From assembly GCF_034497705.1 (NCBI RefSeq), contig NZ_JAXRUV010000010.1:1-64000 (forward strand): a stretch of DNA of 64,000 nucleotides. The letters are read 5' to 3'. Source of the stretch: Marinococcus luteus_A (GTDB lineage Bacteria > Bacillota > Bacilli > Bacillales > Marinococcaceae). Within the stretch, counting starts at the first letter, position 1. Each line of letters begins with the position of its first letter. Under the pieces are notes generated by a model that searched no databases, was not told the DNA's origin, and saw only the letters and a program-made list of their open reading frames with translations. The translations under genes were made by a program, and so were the position numbers. Positions 34,003-42,629 of this stretch are shown piece after piece.

Positions 34003-34050
34003 TAAAAAAACCGTCTGCTGCGGCTTTTGCCACAGCAGGCGGTTTTATTT
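34003..34050. terminator. Bidirectional terminator, Cof phosphatase / UspA gene
   Basis: AAAACCGTCTGCTG and CAGCAGGCGGTTTTATTTT arms between convergent genes; its right end overlaps the last codons of the UspA gene. Confidence 0.88.
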
Positions 34051-34470
34051 TACGACAAGCACCGGACATTGTACACGCTTCACCACTTTGTGGCTGACGC
34101 TGCCAAGCACCATCGTCTGCAGCTGGTTAAGTCCCCGGCTCCCGATCACAAGGCAGTCATACGCTCCGCTATTCGCAAAGGAGACGATGGTCGGCCCTGG
34201 TTCACCGTGTTCAATATGAACCTCATAGGAAATACCTGCTTCTTTCAGGTCGTTTTCGAGATCTTCAAGCTGCTCCCGGCGCTTCATCTGAATAATTTCT
34301 TTGTTTCCGTAATGCAGCACGTCCGATTTGGACTGATCCTTATCAATAATATAAATGACATCCAAATGCCCGTCCGGCACATTTTTTAATAGCTTCACCG
34401 CATGCCCTGAAGCACGGCGGGCATGGTCGGACCCATCTGCTGCTAGTAACACTTTTTGGTACACAGACAT
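34045..34470 (-). CDS. Universal stress protein A family
   Basis: A 141-residue Usp domain with the ATP-binding pattern in the C-terminal half (VIGSRGLNQLQTMVLGSVSHKV split over the G-2x-G-9x-G(S) motif) and Asp in LAADGSD. ATG 34470 follows GGAGAGGGG. It lies 40 bp behind a SulP transporter gene on the same strand, so the pair is probably cotranscribed, a common pairing in bacteria. Confidence 0.92.
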   Translation of the reverse strand: MSVYQKVLLAADGSDHARRASGHAVKLLKNVPDGHLDVIYIIDKDQSKSDVLHYGNKEIIQMKRREQLEDLENDLKEAGISYEVHIEHGEPGPTIVSFANSGAYDCLVIGSRGLNQLQTMVLGSVSHKVVKRVQCPVLVVK

Positions 34471-34510
34471 TCCCCTCTCCATTAACAATTCTTTCTCCCG
34501 TACTTACTTC

Positions 34511-35962
34511 TTAATGTCCGGAAGACATTCCTTCAAGCTTGCGCATTAATTCCGAGCTTTCTTCGTTAATGCTTGTAAAGTGTACTTTAGTGCCTTCCTG
34601 TTTAAACTTCAGTCTGACTTTTTCAATCGCTTCGACCGCCGAGTCATCCCAGAGGTGGGTTCGTGATAAATCAATTTCCACTCTATCGAATTTCTCTTTG
34701 TAGTCAAAGCTTTTCACAAAGTCAGTTACTGAAGCGAAAAACAACGGCCCGTCCACATGATACACGCGTGTCGTTTCATCCTTAACCGTTTTACTCACGT
34801 GAACCTTTGAAATTTTAGCTGCAAAGAAAACAGCACTCAGAATTACACCGGCAACAACTCCGATCGCAAGGTTATGCGTATAAACGACTGTAGCCACCAC
34901 AACGACCATAACTATGGAGTCCGTTTTAGGTGCCTTCGCAAGCATTGGAAGCGATCCCCAGTCGAATGTGCTGATCGATACCATGATCATGACACCCGCA
35001 AGTGCTGCCATTGGAATCTGAACGACAAGGCCCTGAAGAACCAGGATCAGAAACAGCAGGAATACACCAGCTACAAAAGCAGAAAGTCTACCGCTGCCGC
35101 CTGATTTTACGTTAATCACTGACTGGCCGATCATCGCACAGGAGGCCATGCCGCCGAAGAAGCCAGTAACGACGTTGGAAATCCCCTGTCCACGAGCTTC
35201 CTGGTTCTTGTTACTTTCTGAATCTGTCATATCGTCTACGATGGTCGCAGTCAGCAGCGATTCCAATAAGCCAACCACAGATAACGACAGGGCATACGGC
35301 AGAATGATCATCAGTGTTTCAAACGTCAGAGGTATATCCGGAAGCAGAAATACAGGGAATGAGCTCGGAAGCGTCCCCATGTCTCCCACTGTACTGGCAT
35401 TAATACCTCCAAAGACGGCCACCATGCTCACGATAACGATAGCTACAAGCGTTGAAGGCACAGCCCCGGTAAGCTTTGGAAACAAGTAAATAATGACAAG
35501 GGTAACACCAGCCAGAACGAACGGCCAAAAACCATTCCCCCGGAAATGCTCTATTTGGGCAAGGAAAATTAGAATAGCGAGAGCATTCACGAATCCAACC
35601 ATTACCGACCTTGGAATAAACTTCATCCAGCGGGCCAGTCCACTGAAACCAATCAAGAGCTGAATAATTCCAGTTAATATGGTCGTCGCAAGCAGATACT
35701 GCAGGCCATGATCAGCAACCAGCGTTACCATCAAAAGAGCCATAGCCCCCGTAGCTGCTGAGATCATCCCGGGTCTCCCGCCTACAATTGCAATCATTAC
35801 CGCCATGCTGAAAGAAGCATAAAGCCCAACCTGTGGGTCTACGCCGGCAATAATTGAAAAGGCGATTGCCTCCGGTATTAAAGCGAGAGCGACGACAATA
35901 CCTGCCAGCACGTCCCCTTTAATGTTTCCGAGCCACTCCATTTTCAGTTGTGAAAAATTCAA
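34511..35962 (-). CDS. SulP-family anion transporter with STAS domain
   Basis: A 483-residue transporter with ~10-12 helices. The SulP motif is near the N-terminus (GDVLAGIVVALALIPEAIAF; GVDPQVGLYASF), and a C-terminal STAS domain (~385-480, FDRVEIDLSRTHLWDDSAVE) follows. SulP members carry sulfate, bicarbonate or other anions; in saline/alkaline bacteria bicarbonate is a reasonable guess (inference). TTG 35962 follows GAGAGGAG. A possible promoter is TTGAAA (36115-36120), 16 bp, TAAACT (36093-36098). Confidence 0.9.
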   Translation of the reverse strand: MNFSQLKMEWLGNIKGDVLAGIVVALALIPEAIAFSIIAGVDPQVGLYASFSMAVMIAIVGGRPGMISAATGAMALLMVTLVADHGLQYLLATTILTGIIQLLIGFSGLARWMKFIPRSVMVGFVNALAILIFLAQIEHFRGNGFWPFVLAGVTLVIIYLFPKLTGAVPSTLVAIVIVSMVAVFGGINASTVGDMGTLPSSFPVFLLPDIPLTFETLMIILPYALSLSVVGLLESLLTATIVDDMTDSESNKNQEARGQGISNVVTGFFGGMASCAMIGQSVINVKSGGSGRLSAFVAGVFLLFLILVLQGLVVQIPMAALAGVMIMVSISTFDWGSLPMLAKAPKTDSIVMVVVVATVVYTHNLAIGVVAGVILSAVFFAAKISKVHVSKTVKDETTRVYHVDGPLFFASVTDFVKSFDYKEKFDRVEIDLSRTHLWDDSAVEAIEKVRLKFKQEGTKVHFTSINEESSELMRKLEGMSSGH

Positions 35963-36239
35963 ACTTTTTTCTCCTCTCTTTTTTATACTCTTTATCCTTA
36001 TTGCATGCGGGCATTCCGGCCTGTTGCGCGCCTCACATGATTTCTTTTTTCAGGCTTTCATCTGTATGAAAACCAACGTCACGAACCATCAAAGTTTAGC
36101 ATATCACATCAATTTTTCAATAGATCATATGAAAGTTTTTTATGTAAACGCTCTCTCATACCGGGCTTTTTTTCCATTGATTGAAAACCGAAAAACTCGG
36201 GAAAACCAATTAGCGAGATATCTATTAGGAGGAGTAAAT
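35963..36239. other. Divergent intergenic region SulP / HAD phosphatase
   Basis: AT-rich in its right half, with no supportable gene. An apparent upstream in-frame extension of the HAD gene (to 35922) lacks protein-like character and is not used. Confidence 0.5.
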
Positions 36240-36881
36240 ATGTACGGTACTTTTGTTTTTGATGTAGACGGAACACTTATTAATACAGAGGACGCTATTA
36301 TTAAATCCCTGAGACGCGCTGTGGAGGAAACTACGGGAGAAGTTATTGAGAACGAAAACCTGCGCCCGCTTCTCGGCATGCCGGAGAAGGACGTTTTAGA
36401 CCGGCTGGGGCTGCAGGATGACGAACGCCGCACGGTACAGGAAAAATGGAGCATGTATCTTGAGGACAACCGGTTTTTGATTGATACGTTCCCCGGCATC
36501 CAGGAGCTGCTCGAAGGACTGAACATTCAGGGCTACCAGGTTGGAATCGTCACCTCCAAAACACGCGAGGCGTTTGACCACGAAATGAAACCCTTCGGAC
36601 TGCAGCAGTTTGCTTCTTACATTATCAGCGCAGATGACACTACCCACCATAAGCCGTCTCCGGAACCGCTCCGGGCCTTTATGGAAACAAGTGGAGCAGA
36701 AGCCTCCAATACTATCTATATCGGTGACACCCAGCATGACAGTGAAAGTGCTGAAAAAGCAGGAACCGCTTTTGGTTTAGCCGGCTGGGGAGCGGTTCAC
36801 CCGGAAAACACGTCGCCAACGCTCCGTTTTGAACGTCCCGAAGAAATTTTGGAATATGTTACAAACGCCCCCTCATCCTGA
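36240..36881 (+). CDS. HAD family hydrolase, subfamily IA
   Basis: A 213-residue phosphatase of the PpaX/Gph/PgmB group. Motif I FDVDGTLINTED, motif II IVTSKT, motif III KPSPEP, motif IV IGDTQHDSESAEKAG, with a helical C1 cap (~16-85). The ATG follows AGGAGGAGTAAAT, a strong site that fixes the start. Substrate unknown; pyrophosphatase, phosphoglycolate phosphatase and beta-phosphoglucomutase-like roles are all possible, and no sugar operon is adjacent. Confidence 0.9.
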   Translation: MYGTFVFDVDGTLINTEDAIIKSLRRAVEETTGEVIENENLRPLLGMPEKDVLDRLGLQDDERRTVQEKWSMYLEDNRFLIDTFPGIQELLEGLNIQGYQVGIVTSKTREAFDHEMKPFGLQQFASYIISADDTTHHKPSPEPLRAFMETSGAEASNTIYIGDTQHDSESAEKAGTAFGLAGWGAVHPENTSPTLRFERPEEILEYVTNAPSS

Positions 36882-36889
36882 TAAATATA

Positions 36890-36925
36890 GAAAGGGCTGC
36901 CCGGTCGACCGGGCAGCCCTGTTTT
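36890..36925 (+). terminator. Terminator, HAD / HD hydrolase genes
   Basis: AAAGGGCTGCCCGG and CCGGGCAGCCCTGTTTTT arms between convergent genes. Confidence 0.9.
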
Positions 36926-37545
36926 TATGCTTTTCTTTCCCATTCACTGTAAAACTCCTCCAGATAACTGACCATAAACCGCTGGCGTTTTGTAGCGATC
37001 GATAGTCCCGTGTCTGTATTCATCATGCCTTTCAGTCTCAGCAGTTTATCGAAGAAGTGCTGAATCGCGCTGTTTCGCTCGTTCCGGTACTCCGGACGCG
37101 GATCGTGAAGCGGCTGATGGATGTGTCCAGTATACGCAAATGTACGGGCAATTCCGATCGCCCCGAGGGCATCCAGGCGGTCTGCGTCCTGCACTACTTT
37201 TCCTTCAAGGGTCTCCGGTGCCCGTTCTTTATGGTGCCGGAAGGAAATCGAAGAAATAATCTGCATAATATGATGCTTCAATTCTTCATCGGCTTCATTT
37301 TGCTCAAGCCAGCGCGTGATTTTTTCTTCTCCGTCTTCTCCCTCTTCGAGAAGCTTTTCATCCCCTATGTCATGAAGCCAGGCTGCGAGAATGCATATAT
37401 CAGGGTCGGCCCCTTCTTTTTCAGCGATGTCCCCTGCAAGCGCCGCTACCCGCTCAGTGTGCCAATAGTCATGTGCAGGATCTGTATGGGCAAAGAACGC
37501 CCATGCCTCCTGTTTCGCTTCATGAATCAGCTGCCTGATATCCAT
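36925..37545 (-). CDS. HD-domain phosphohydrolase (YpgQ/YedJ-like)
   Basis: A 206-residue HD-superfamily metal hydrolase. The ligand set is visible as HDYWHTERV, the HD doublet in AAWLHDIGDEK, and Asp in VQDADRLDALGAIG. YpgQ of B. subtilis, of similar type, hydrolyses dNTPs to dNMP and pyrophosphate. This activity is a family-level suggestion only. It diverges from the SNF2 helicase gene. Confidence 0.88.
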   Translation of the reverse strand: MDIRQLIHEAKQEAWAFFAHTDPAHDYWHTERVAALAGDIAEKEGADPDICILAAWLHDIGDEKLLEEGEDGEEKITRWLEQNEADEELKHHIMQIISSISFRHHKERAPETLEGKVVQDADRLDALGAIGIARTFAYTGHIHQPLHDPRPEYRNERNSAIQHFFDKLLRLKGMMNTDTGLSIATKRQRFMVSYLEEFYSEWERKA

Positions 37546-37704
37546 AAGAACCTCTCCTTCCGACTATCTCTTTCTTTATATTATACCTTTTGCAATCGTT
37601 ATTGTATGTACTTTTATTCCCTTATTTCAGAAGTAATATGCTAAAATACGGGCATGGAAAACGTACGGAAGATAGTATTTCCAGCGTTGCAAGGAGGATG
37701 AGAA

Positions 37705-40700
37705 TTGGCTTTATTTACCCCGGACGCTATACGCCAGATGACCGATGAAACTACATATTTAGAAGGCAAACGCCTGTATGATTTATATAAAATCGCCCAT
37801 ATGACAGAGGAAACCTTGATGCAGACCCGGCATGTGGAAGCAGTCGTAAAAGACACTCCTTTTCCGGAAGACGTTTTTATTGCCGTTGACGGGAGCCATA
37901 CTATTCAGGAAATCTACTGTTCCTGCGACCGTTTTTATCATTCCTCGTCTGCACCCTGCCGCCACCTTGTTGCCTTGCTGCTCGAAGCTCCTGCTTTCAC
38001 CAGTCCTCCAGCTGTATCCGGCTTTAGAACACCCGCGGCAGATAATACTGTGAAAAACCAGTTTTTAGAATACTTTTCGCCGTTCCAGTCACGGGTGGAG
38101 GATGTAGGCACGCAGATACATGCTGACTTTTTAATCTCTTTTCCTGTGGATAACCGGAAGCCCGACGTTTTATTTCCAGTCGTCCAGGTGAAGATTGGGG
38201 AAAATCAGCGATACGCTGTGAAAAACATTTATCAGTTTATTGAAGCAATGAAAAACGAAGCTCCCTTCCGTCTAACTCCTTCTTTAAAGTTTGATCCTGT
38301 GTCCCACTATTTTTCAGAAGAAAACCTTCATGTCCTTCAGCTGCTTGCTTCTGTGCTTCGGCATGAGGAATGGGGGTCCTCCTTTCAGGAGCAGTGGATA
38401 GCGAGAAGCGGAGCGAAAAAGGAAATCGCGGTACCACCTTATGCGGTCGAAAAGCTTTTCAGCCTGCTCGATCTCTGCCCGAATGCCTATATCACAGATA
38501 CACACGGTGAAAGACCCTGGCACGTAACAGACAATTGGCCGTATTCTTTTTTTCTCAGTTATGAAAAGGAATCGGATACGCTGACTTTCTCCACTCCACA
38601 ACAGGAAACGCCGTTTTTTATAAGCGACAGCAGATATTGTTTGTGGGACGGACAGCTGTACTGCCCGGATAAGGAACTGGCGCGAACCGCAGCTTTCGCC
38701 CAGCGAATGCTCATGCAGGCAGAAGGGCAGCGCCTCGTTTTTTCCCGCCAGGAGTTTCACGATACCTTTTTACACTGGGGTGCTCCGTTAATGAATCACC
38801 GCTGCCTGGAAATGGATGAGAAGCTGGAGGAAAATCTTCACATAGAGCCGCTGCAGACTGCCCTTTACCTTTCAAAAGGTCCTGGAGGTAAAATTGCCGG
38901 GGAGTTAATTTACCGTTACGGATTTAAAGAGTACAGTGCCTTCCGGCCGGACCCCGTTCCGTCTGCCGAAGACTCTTACTTTATGCCCCGGGACCGGCAG
39001 CAGGAACACCTTCAGCTCCAACGGCTGCAGCAGAAAGGATTCCTTCAGGAAAATGGCCGCTTCGTCCTTTCTTCCCCGAAAAATATTATTGGTTTTTTAT
39101 CGAAGGAGCTCGCAGCTCTGCGGCCTTATATGGATATCTTCATGAGTGAAGAGGTTGAAAATATGCTTATTCCAGGGGACAGCCTGTCGTTACTTTCCGA
39201 CATTCATGCCGATGAGGGATGGATGGAGCTGTCGCTTACCTCGTCTGTAACAGACGCTTTAGAAACACCTGGGGTCTGGAAGGCGATCCAGGAAGGAAAG
39301 GAATTCTATATAACTGATGACGACCGGTACCTGCCTCTCGATGATGAGCTGCTGCAGCGCCTCGCCCACGCCCTGCAGCAAATGCCGAAGCCGGATCAGT
39401 CCAAAGAAGAGGGTGCAGTTCGCTATCCGGCCCATCAGGCGTTCAATTTGGACAAACACCTTTCTGGCACTCCCCGCTGGCAGACGACCCTTGATGTCGA
39501 TGACATGCTTGAAAACATCCGGCGGGCTGCTGAAAACCATAAAGTACTTGCCGAGCCGAGCGGCGTAAAGCTGCGGACGTATCAGCGTGAAGGAATCCAA
39601 TGGATGAAGCAGCTCGCTGCCTACCGCTTTGGCGGCATTCTGGCAGACGATATGGGTCTTGGAAAAACGCTGCAGGCGCTGGGCTTTATTGCGACAGAGT
39701 GCAAAGAGAACCCCGGGGGAGAACCGTTTGTTATCATCGCTCCCTCCTCACTTTTATATAATTGGAAAAAAGAAACCGAGCGCTTTTTTCCGTCTTTAAA
39801 TGCCACAGTTGTTTCCGGAAGCAAAAAAGAACGGGAGCAGCAGATTCAGCAGCAGAGTGATATTTTCATTACCTCCTATCCTCTGCTCCGCCGGGACGTT
39901 GAATGGTACGAAGAAACATTTTTCCGCGGCGTTCTGCTCGATGAGGCCCAGGCGGTCAAAAATGCCGGATCTAAAACAGCAAAAGCCGTAAAGCAGCTCC
40001 GGAGTAAATACTGCTTTGCGCTGAGTGGTACTCCGGTGGAAAACAGGCTTGATGAGCTGCGGTCGATATTCAGCGTCGTGATGCCCGGGCTGTTTCCAAA
40101 CAAAAAGCTGTTTTCTTTCTGGAGTCCCGAAGAGGTGAGAGATCGAGCATCTCCCTTTATTATGCGCCGCACGAAAAAAGAAGTGCTCCAGGAGCTTCCT
40201 GAGAAGGTTGAAACGACCACTTACTGTGATCTGTTAACGAGTCAGGCGGACATATACAAAAAAACGCTGCAGAACGTGCAGCAGGAGGCGGGCGCTCTCC
40301 TTGAAGAAGGAGCAGACTCCAACCGGATGCACCTTCTTTCCCTGTTGACCCGCCTGCGGCAGATCTGCTGCCACCCTTCGCTTGTGGAGCCCGAATATCA
40401 AAGCTCATCCGGAAAGCTTGAAGAACTCGTTCGTATTCTTCATGAGGGCACGGCCAACGGACAGCGGGTTCTCGTTTTTTCCCAGTTCACCTCTATGCTG
40501 GCTCTGATTAAAAATCGTCTGGCAGAGGAAGACATCGATTACTATTATCTTGATGGGAGCACTCCGGGAGAGGAACGGGTACGACTTGCTGAAACCTTCA
40601 ACGAAGAAAAAGGCCCGGACGTCTTCTTGATTTCATTACGGGCTGGCGGCACCGGCCTTAACCTTACCGGCGCGGACACCGTAGTTTTGTATGACCTATG

Positions 40701-40938
40701 GTGGAATCCGGCAGTGGAAATGCAGGCAGCCGACCGCGCCCACCGTCTCGGCCAGACTAAAACAGTTCAGGTAATACGGCTGATTACTCATGAAACCATC
40801 GAAGAAAAAATTCAGCACATGCAGGAGGAAAAACGACACCTGTATGACCAGGTCATTACTGATGAACAGAGCAGCTTGAACACGCTAAGCGAAAATGATA
40901 TCCGCCTCCTGTTAACAGGAAAAGCGCAGGAAACCTGA
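37705..40938 (+). CDS. SWIM zinc finger-SNF2 family helicase
   Basis: A 1077-residue protein. An N-terminal SWIM zinc finger has Cys72-x-Cys74 and Cys85-x-His87. A ~500-residue middle region follows, then the SNF2 ATPase from ~residue 625: motif I DDMGLGKTLQA, motif II LLDEAQAVKN, motif III ALSGTPVENR, motif V RAGGTGLNLTGAD and motif VI DRAHRLGQTK. SNF2 proteins translocate on DNA and displace bound protein; bacterial SWIM-SNF2 proteins are widespread but little studied. TTG 37705 follows AAGGAGG. Monocistronic. Confidence 0.94.
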   Translation: MALFTPDAIRQMTDETTYLEGKRLYDLYKIAHMTEETLMQTRHVEAVVKDTPFPEDVFIAVDGSHTIQEIYCSCDRFYHSSSAPCRHLVALLLEAPAFTSPPAVSGFRTPAADNTVKNQFLEYFSPFQSRVEDVGTQIHADFLISFPVDNRKPDVLFPVVQVKIGENQRYAVKNIYQFIEAMKNEAPFRLTPSLKFDPVSHYFSEENLHVLQLLASVLRHEEWGSSFQEQWIARSGAKKEIAVPPYAVEKLFSLLDLCPNAYITDTHGERPWHVTDNWPYSFFLSYEKESDTLTFSTPQQETPFFISDSRYCLWDGQLYCPDKELARTAAFAQRMLMQAEGQRLVFSRQEFHDTFLHWGAPLMNHRCLEMDEKLEENLHIEPLQTALYLSKGPGGKIAGELIYRYGFKEYSAFRPDPVPSAEDSYFMPRDRQQEHLQLQRLQQKGFLQENGRFVLSSPKNIIGFLSKELAALRPYMDIFMSEEVENMLIPGDSLSLLSDIHADEGWMELSLTSSVTDALETPGVWKAIQEGKEFYITDDDRYLPLDDELLQRLAHALQQMPKPDQSKEEGAVRYPAHQAFNLDKHLSGTPRWQTTLDVDDMLENIRRAAENHKVLAEPSGVKLRTYQREGIQWMKQLAAYRFGGILADDMGLGKTLQALGFIATECKENPGGEPFVIIAPSSLLYNWKKETERFFPSLNATVVSGSKKEREQQIQQQSDIFITSYPLLRRDVEWYEETFFRGVLLDEAQAVKNAGSKTAKAVKQLRSKYCFALSGTPVENRLDELRSIFSVVMPGLFPNKKLFSFWSPEEVRDRASPFIMRRTKKEVLQELPEKVETTTYCDLLTSQADIYKKTLQNVQQEAGALLEEGADSNRMHLLSLLTRLRQICCHPSLVEPEYQSSSGKLEELVRILHEGTANGQRVLVFSQFTSMLALIKNRLAEEDIDYYYLDGSTPGEERVRLAETFNEEKGPDVFLISLRAGGTGLNLTGADTVVLYDLWWNPAVEMQAADRAHRLGQTKTVQVIRLITHETIEEKIQHMQEEKRHLYDQVITDEQSSLNTLSENDIRLLLTGKAQET

Positions 40939-40978
40939 TTAGCGGTGGATGCTCTGGAGGAGATTATTCCATATAAAA

Positions 40979-41022
40979 TAAAGAAGCAGAAGCGCCCGAT
41001 TGGATGCTTCTGCTTCTTTAGG
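40979..41022. terminator. Bidirectional terminator, SNF2 helicase / mtl operon
   Basis: AAGAAGCAGAAGC and GCTTCTGCTTCTT arms, with A/T runs on both sides, between convergent units. Confidence 0.9.
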
Positions 41023-41027
41023 TACTG

Positions 41028-42173
41028 TTATTGTTCCGGAAGATATCCGGCAACCAATTCAACCAGCGGGTGATGAACAGGAAGCTCAGCGTAATGGCTC
41101 AAAGCCCCTTTGTATCCTTCCCGGTCGATTGTGTTCTGAAGCTCTGCGGCCTCCCCGTCTTCAGTTACGTTAAACTGAAGAGCGGCGGCGATAACAAAAG
41201 CCAGTGCTTCCGGACGTTCCCCGGCTTCCTGCAGCTCTACCGCAGGACGGACTAAACGATCCTTCGGACCGAGCTTCCGGATCGGCCCGCGGCCCACCCG
41301 GGTCACGGGATCGGAAAGATATTCGTTTGAAAACCGTCCTTTGATTTTTGCCTGGTATTCGTTCTGTTCTTTTTCACCGAACCCATGCTTAATTTGCAGC
41401 AGGCGGCCCGTTTCCCGAATAGCCGCTTCAAAGGCGCCGGCCACCTCCGGATGATCCATCGCTTCCTTCGTCGTTTCACATCCGTATAAAAAGCCGACAT
41501 AGGCAAGGGCTGCATGACCGGTATTTACCGTAAACAGCTTCCGCTCAATATACGGGGTCAGGTCATCCACATAAGTCACTGCCGGTATATTCGGAGTTTT
41601 TCCCTTTAGCGAAGGTGCTTCCACCGCCCATTCCAAAAATGGCTCGACGACTACCTTCAGCCCCTGGCCCTCAGGCTGGTTCGGAACAATGCGGTCTACT
41701 GCAGCATTAGCGAACCCGGCAAAAGTAGCAGCTTCTGCTTTTTCCTCTTCCGTCAGCTGTTCCCAGATATATTTCTTCAATTCCGCCGTTCCGGCCACCA
41801 TATTTTCGCAGGCAATTATATTAACTGGGCTGGCATGCCCTTCAGCAGCTTTTTGTTTTAATGCTTTTGCAATAACAGGTGCTACATGCTTTAATACTGC
41901 CGGTCCGACGGCCGTGGTAATCAAATCCGCTTCCGACAGTTTTTGTACGAGAGCCTCTTCCTCCTTCGCACTGTGAAAGGCCTGAACTCCAGAAATGGTT
42001 TGCGCAGAAGCTCCGTCTTCGGCGAGCTCTACCACATACTCCCCTTTGGCCTTCAGCTGCTCGATTAAAGTATCATTTACATCTGCAAAATACAGTTCAT
42101 ACCCAGCATCAGAGAGCACCTGCCCAATAAAGCCACGGCCAATGTTACCAGCGCCTATTTGTAGAGCTATCAT
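41028..42173 (-). CDS. mtlD: Mannitol-1-phosphate 5-dehydrogenase
   Basis: A 381-residue long-chain polyol dehydrogenase. N-terminal NAD motif LQIGAGNIGRGFIGQ; catalytic Lys in ERKLFTVNTGHAALAY. It oxidises mannitol 1-phosphate to fructose 6-phosphate. Its ATG overlaps the mtlF stop (ATGA), and it is the last gene of the mtlA-mtlR-mtlF-mtlD operon. Confidence 0.97.
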   Translation of the reverse strand: MIALQIGAGNIGRGFIGQVLSDAGYELYFADVNDTLIEQLKAKGEYVVELAEDGASAQTISGVQAFHSAKEEEALVQKLSEADLITTAVGPAVLKHVAPVIAKALKQKAAEGHASPVNIIACENMVAGTAELKKYIWEQLTEEEKAEAATFAGFANAAVDRIVPNQPEGQGLKVVVEPFLEWAVEAPSLKGKTPNIPAVTYVDDLTPYIERKLFTVNTGHAALAYVGFLYGCETTKEAMDHPEVAGAFEAAIRETGRLLQIKHGFGEKEQNEYQAKIKGRFSNEYLSDPVTRVGRGPIRKLGPKDRLVRPAVELQEAGERPEALAFVIAAALQFNVTEDGEAAELQNTIDREGYKGALSHYAELPVHHPLVELVAGYLPEQ

Positions 42174-42610
42174 GAAAGTTCAACCTCTCCGATCACCTCG
42201 AGCAGCTCTTCTTTGGATGAAGCCTGGACCATTTTTTCAATGTTATCTTCATCAGAACATACAATCGCAATCTTCGATAAAATGTTCAGATGTTCATCCC
42301 CTTTTCCGGCAATACCTATTAGAATTCGTACATTATTGCCATCAAAGTCCACCCCGTCCGGTACCTGAATGACTGACAAACCGGAATGGTCCACCCATTC
42401 GCGCGAATCCTCCGTACCATGCGGGATCGCAACGCCATTCCCCATGAAGGTCGATGTTACTTTTTCGCGCTCGAGCATACTGTCAATGTAGTTTTGCTGC
42501 ACGTATCCATTATCGACAAGAACGCCTCCCGCTTCACGGATGGCTTCTTCCTTACCTCCGAGCGATACGTTCAATTTTACATTTTCCTGCTGCAGTACTG
42601 GTTTAGTCAT
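42170..42610 (-). CDS. mtlF: Mannitol-specific PTS enzyme IIA
   Basis: A 146-residue soluble EIIA of the mannitol/fructose type. The phosphohistidine is in NGVAIPHGTEDSREWV. It passes phosphate from HPr to the EIIB domain of MtlA. It is separate from MtlA, as is usual in Firmicutes. It lies between mtlR and mtlD. Confidence 0.96.
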   Translation of the reverse strand: MTKPVLQQENVKLNVSLGGKEEAIREAGGVLVDNGYVQQNYIDSMLEREKVTSTFMGNGVAIPHGTEDSREWVDHSGLSVIQVPDGVDFDGNNVRILIGIAGKGDEHLNILSKIAIVCSDEDNIEKMVQASSKEELLEVIGEVELS

Positions 42611-42629
42611 ATGATTTCTCTCCTTCTCC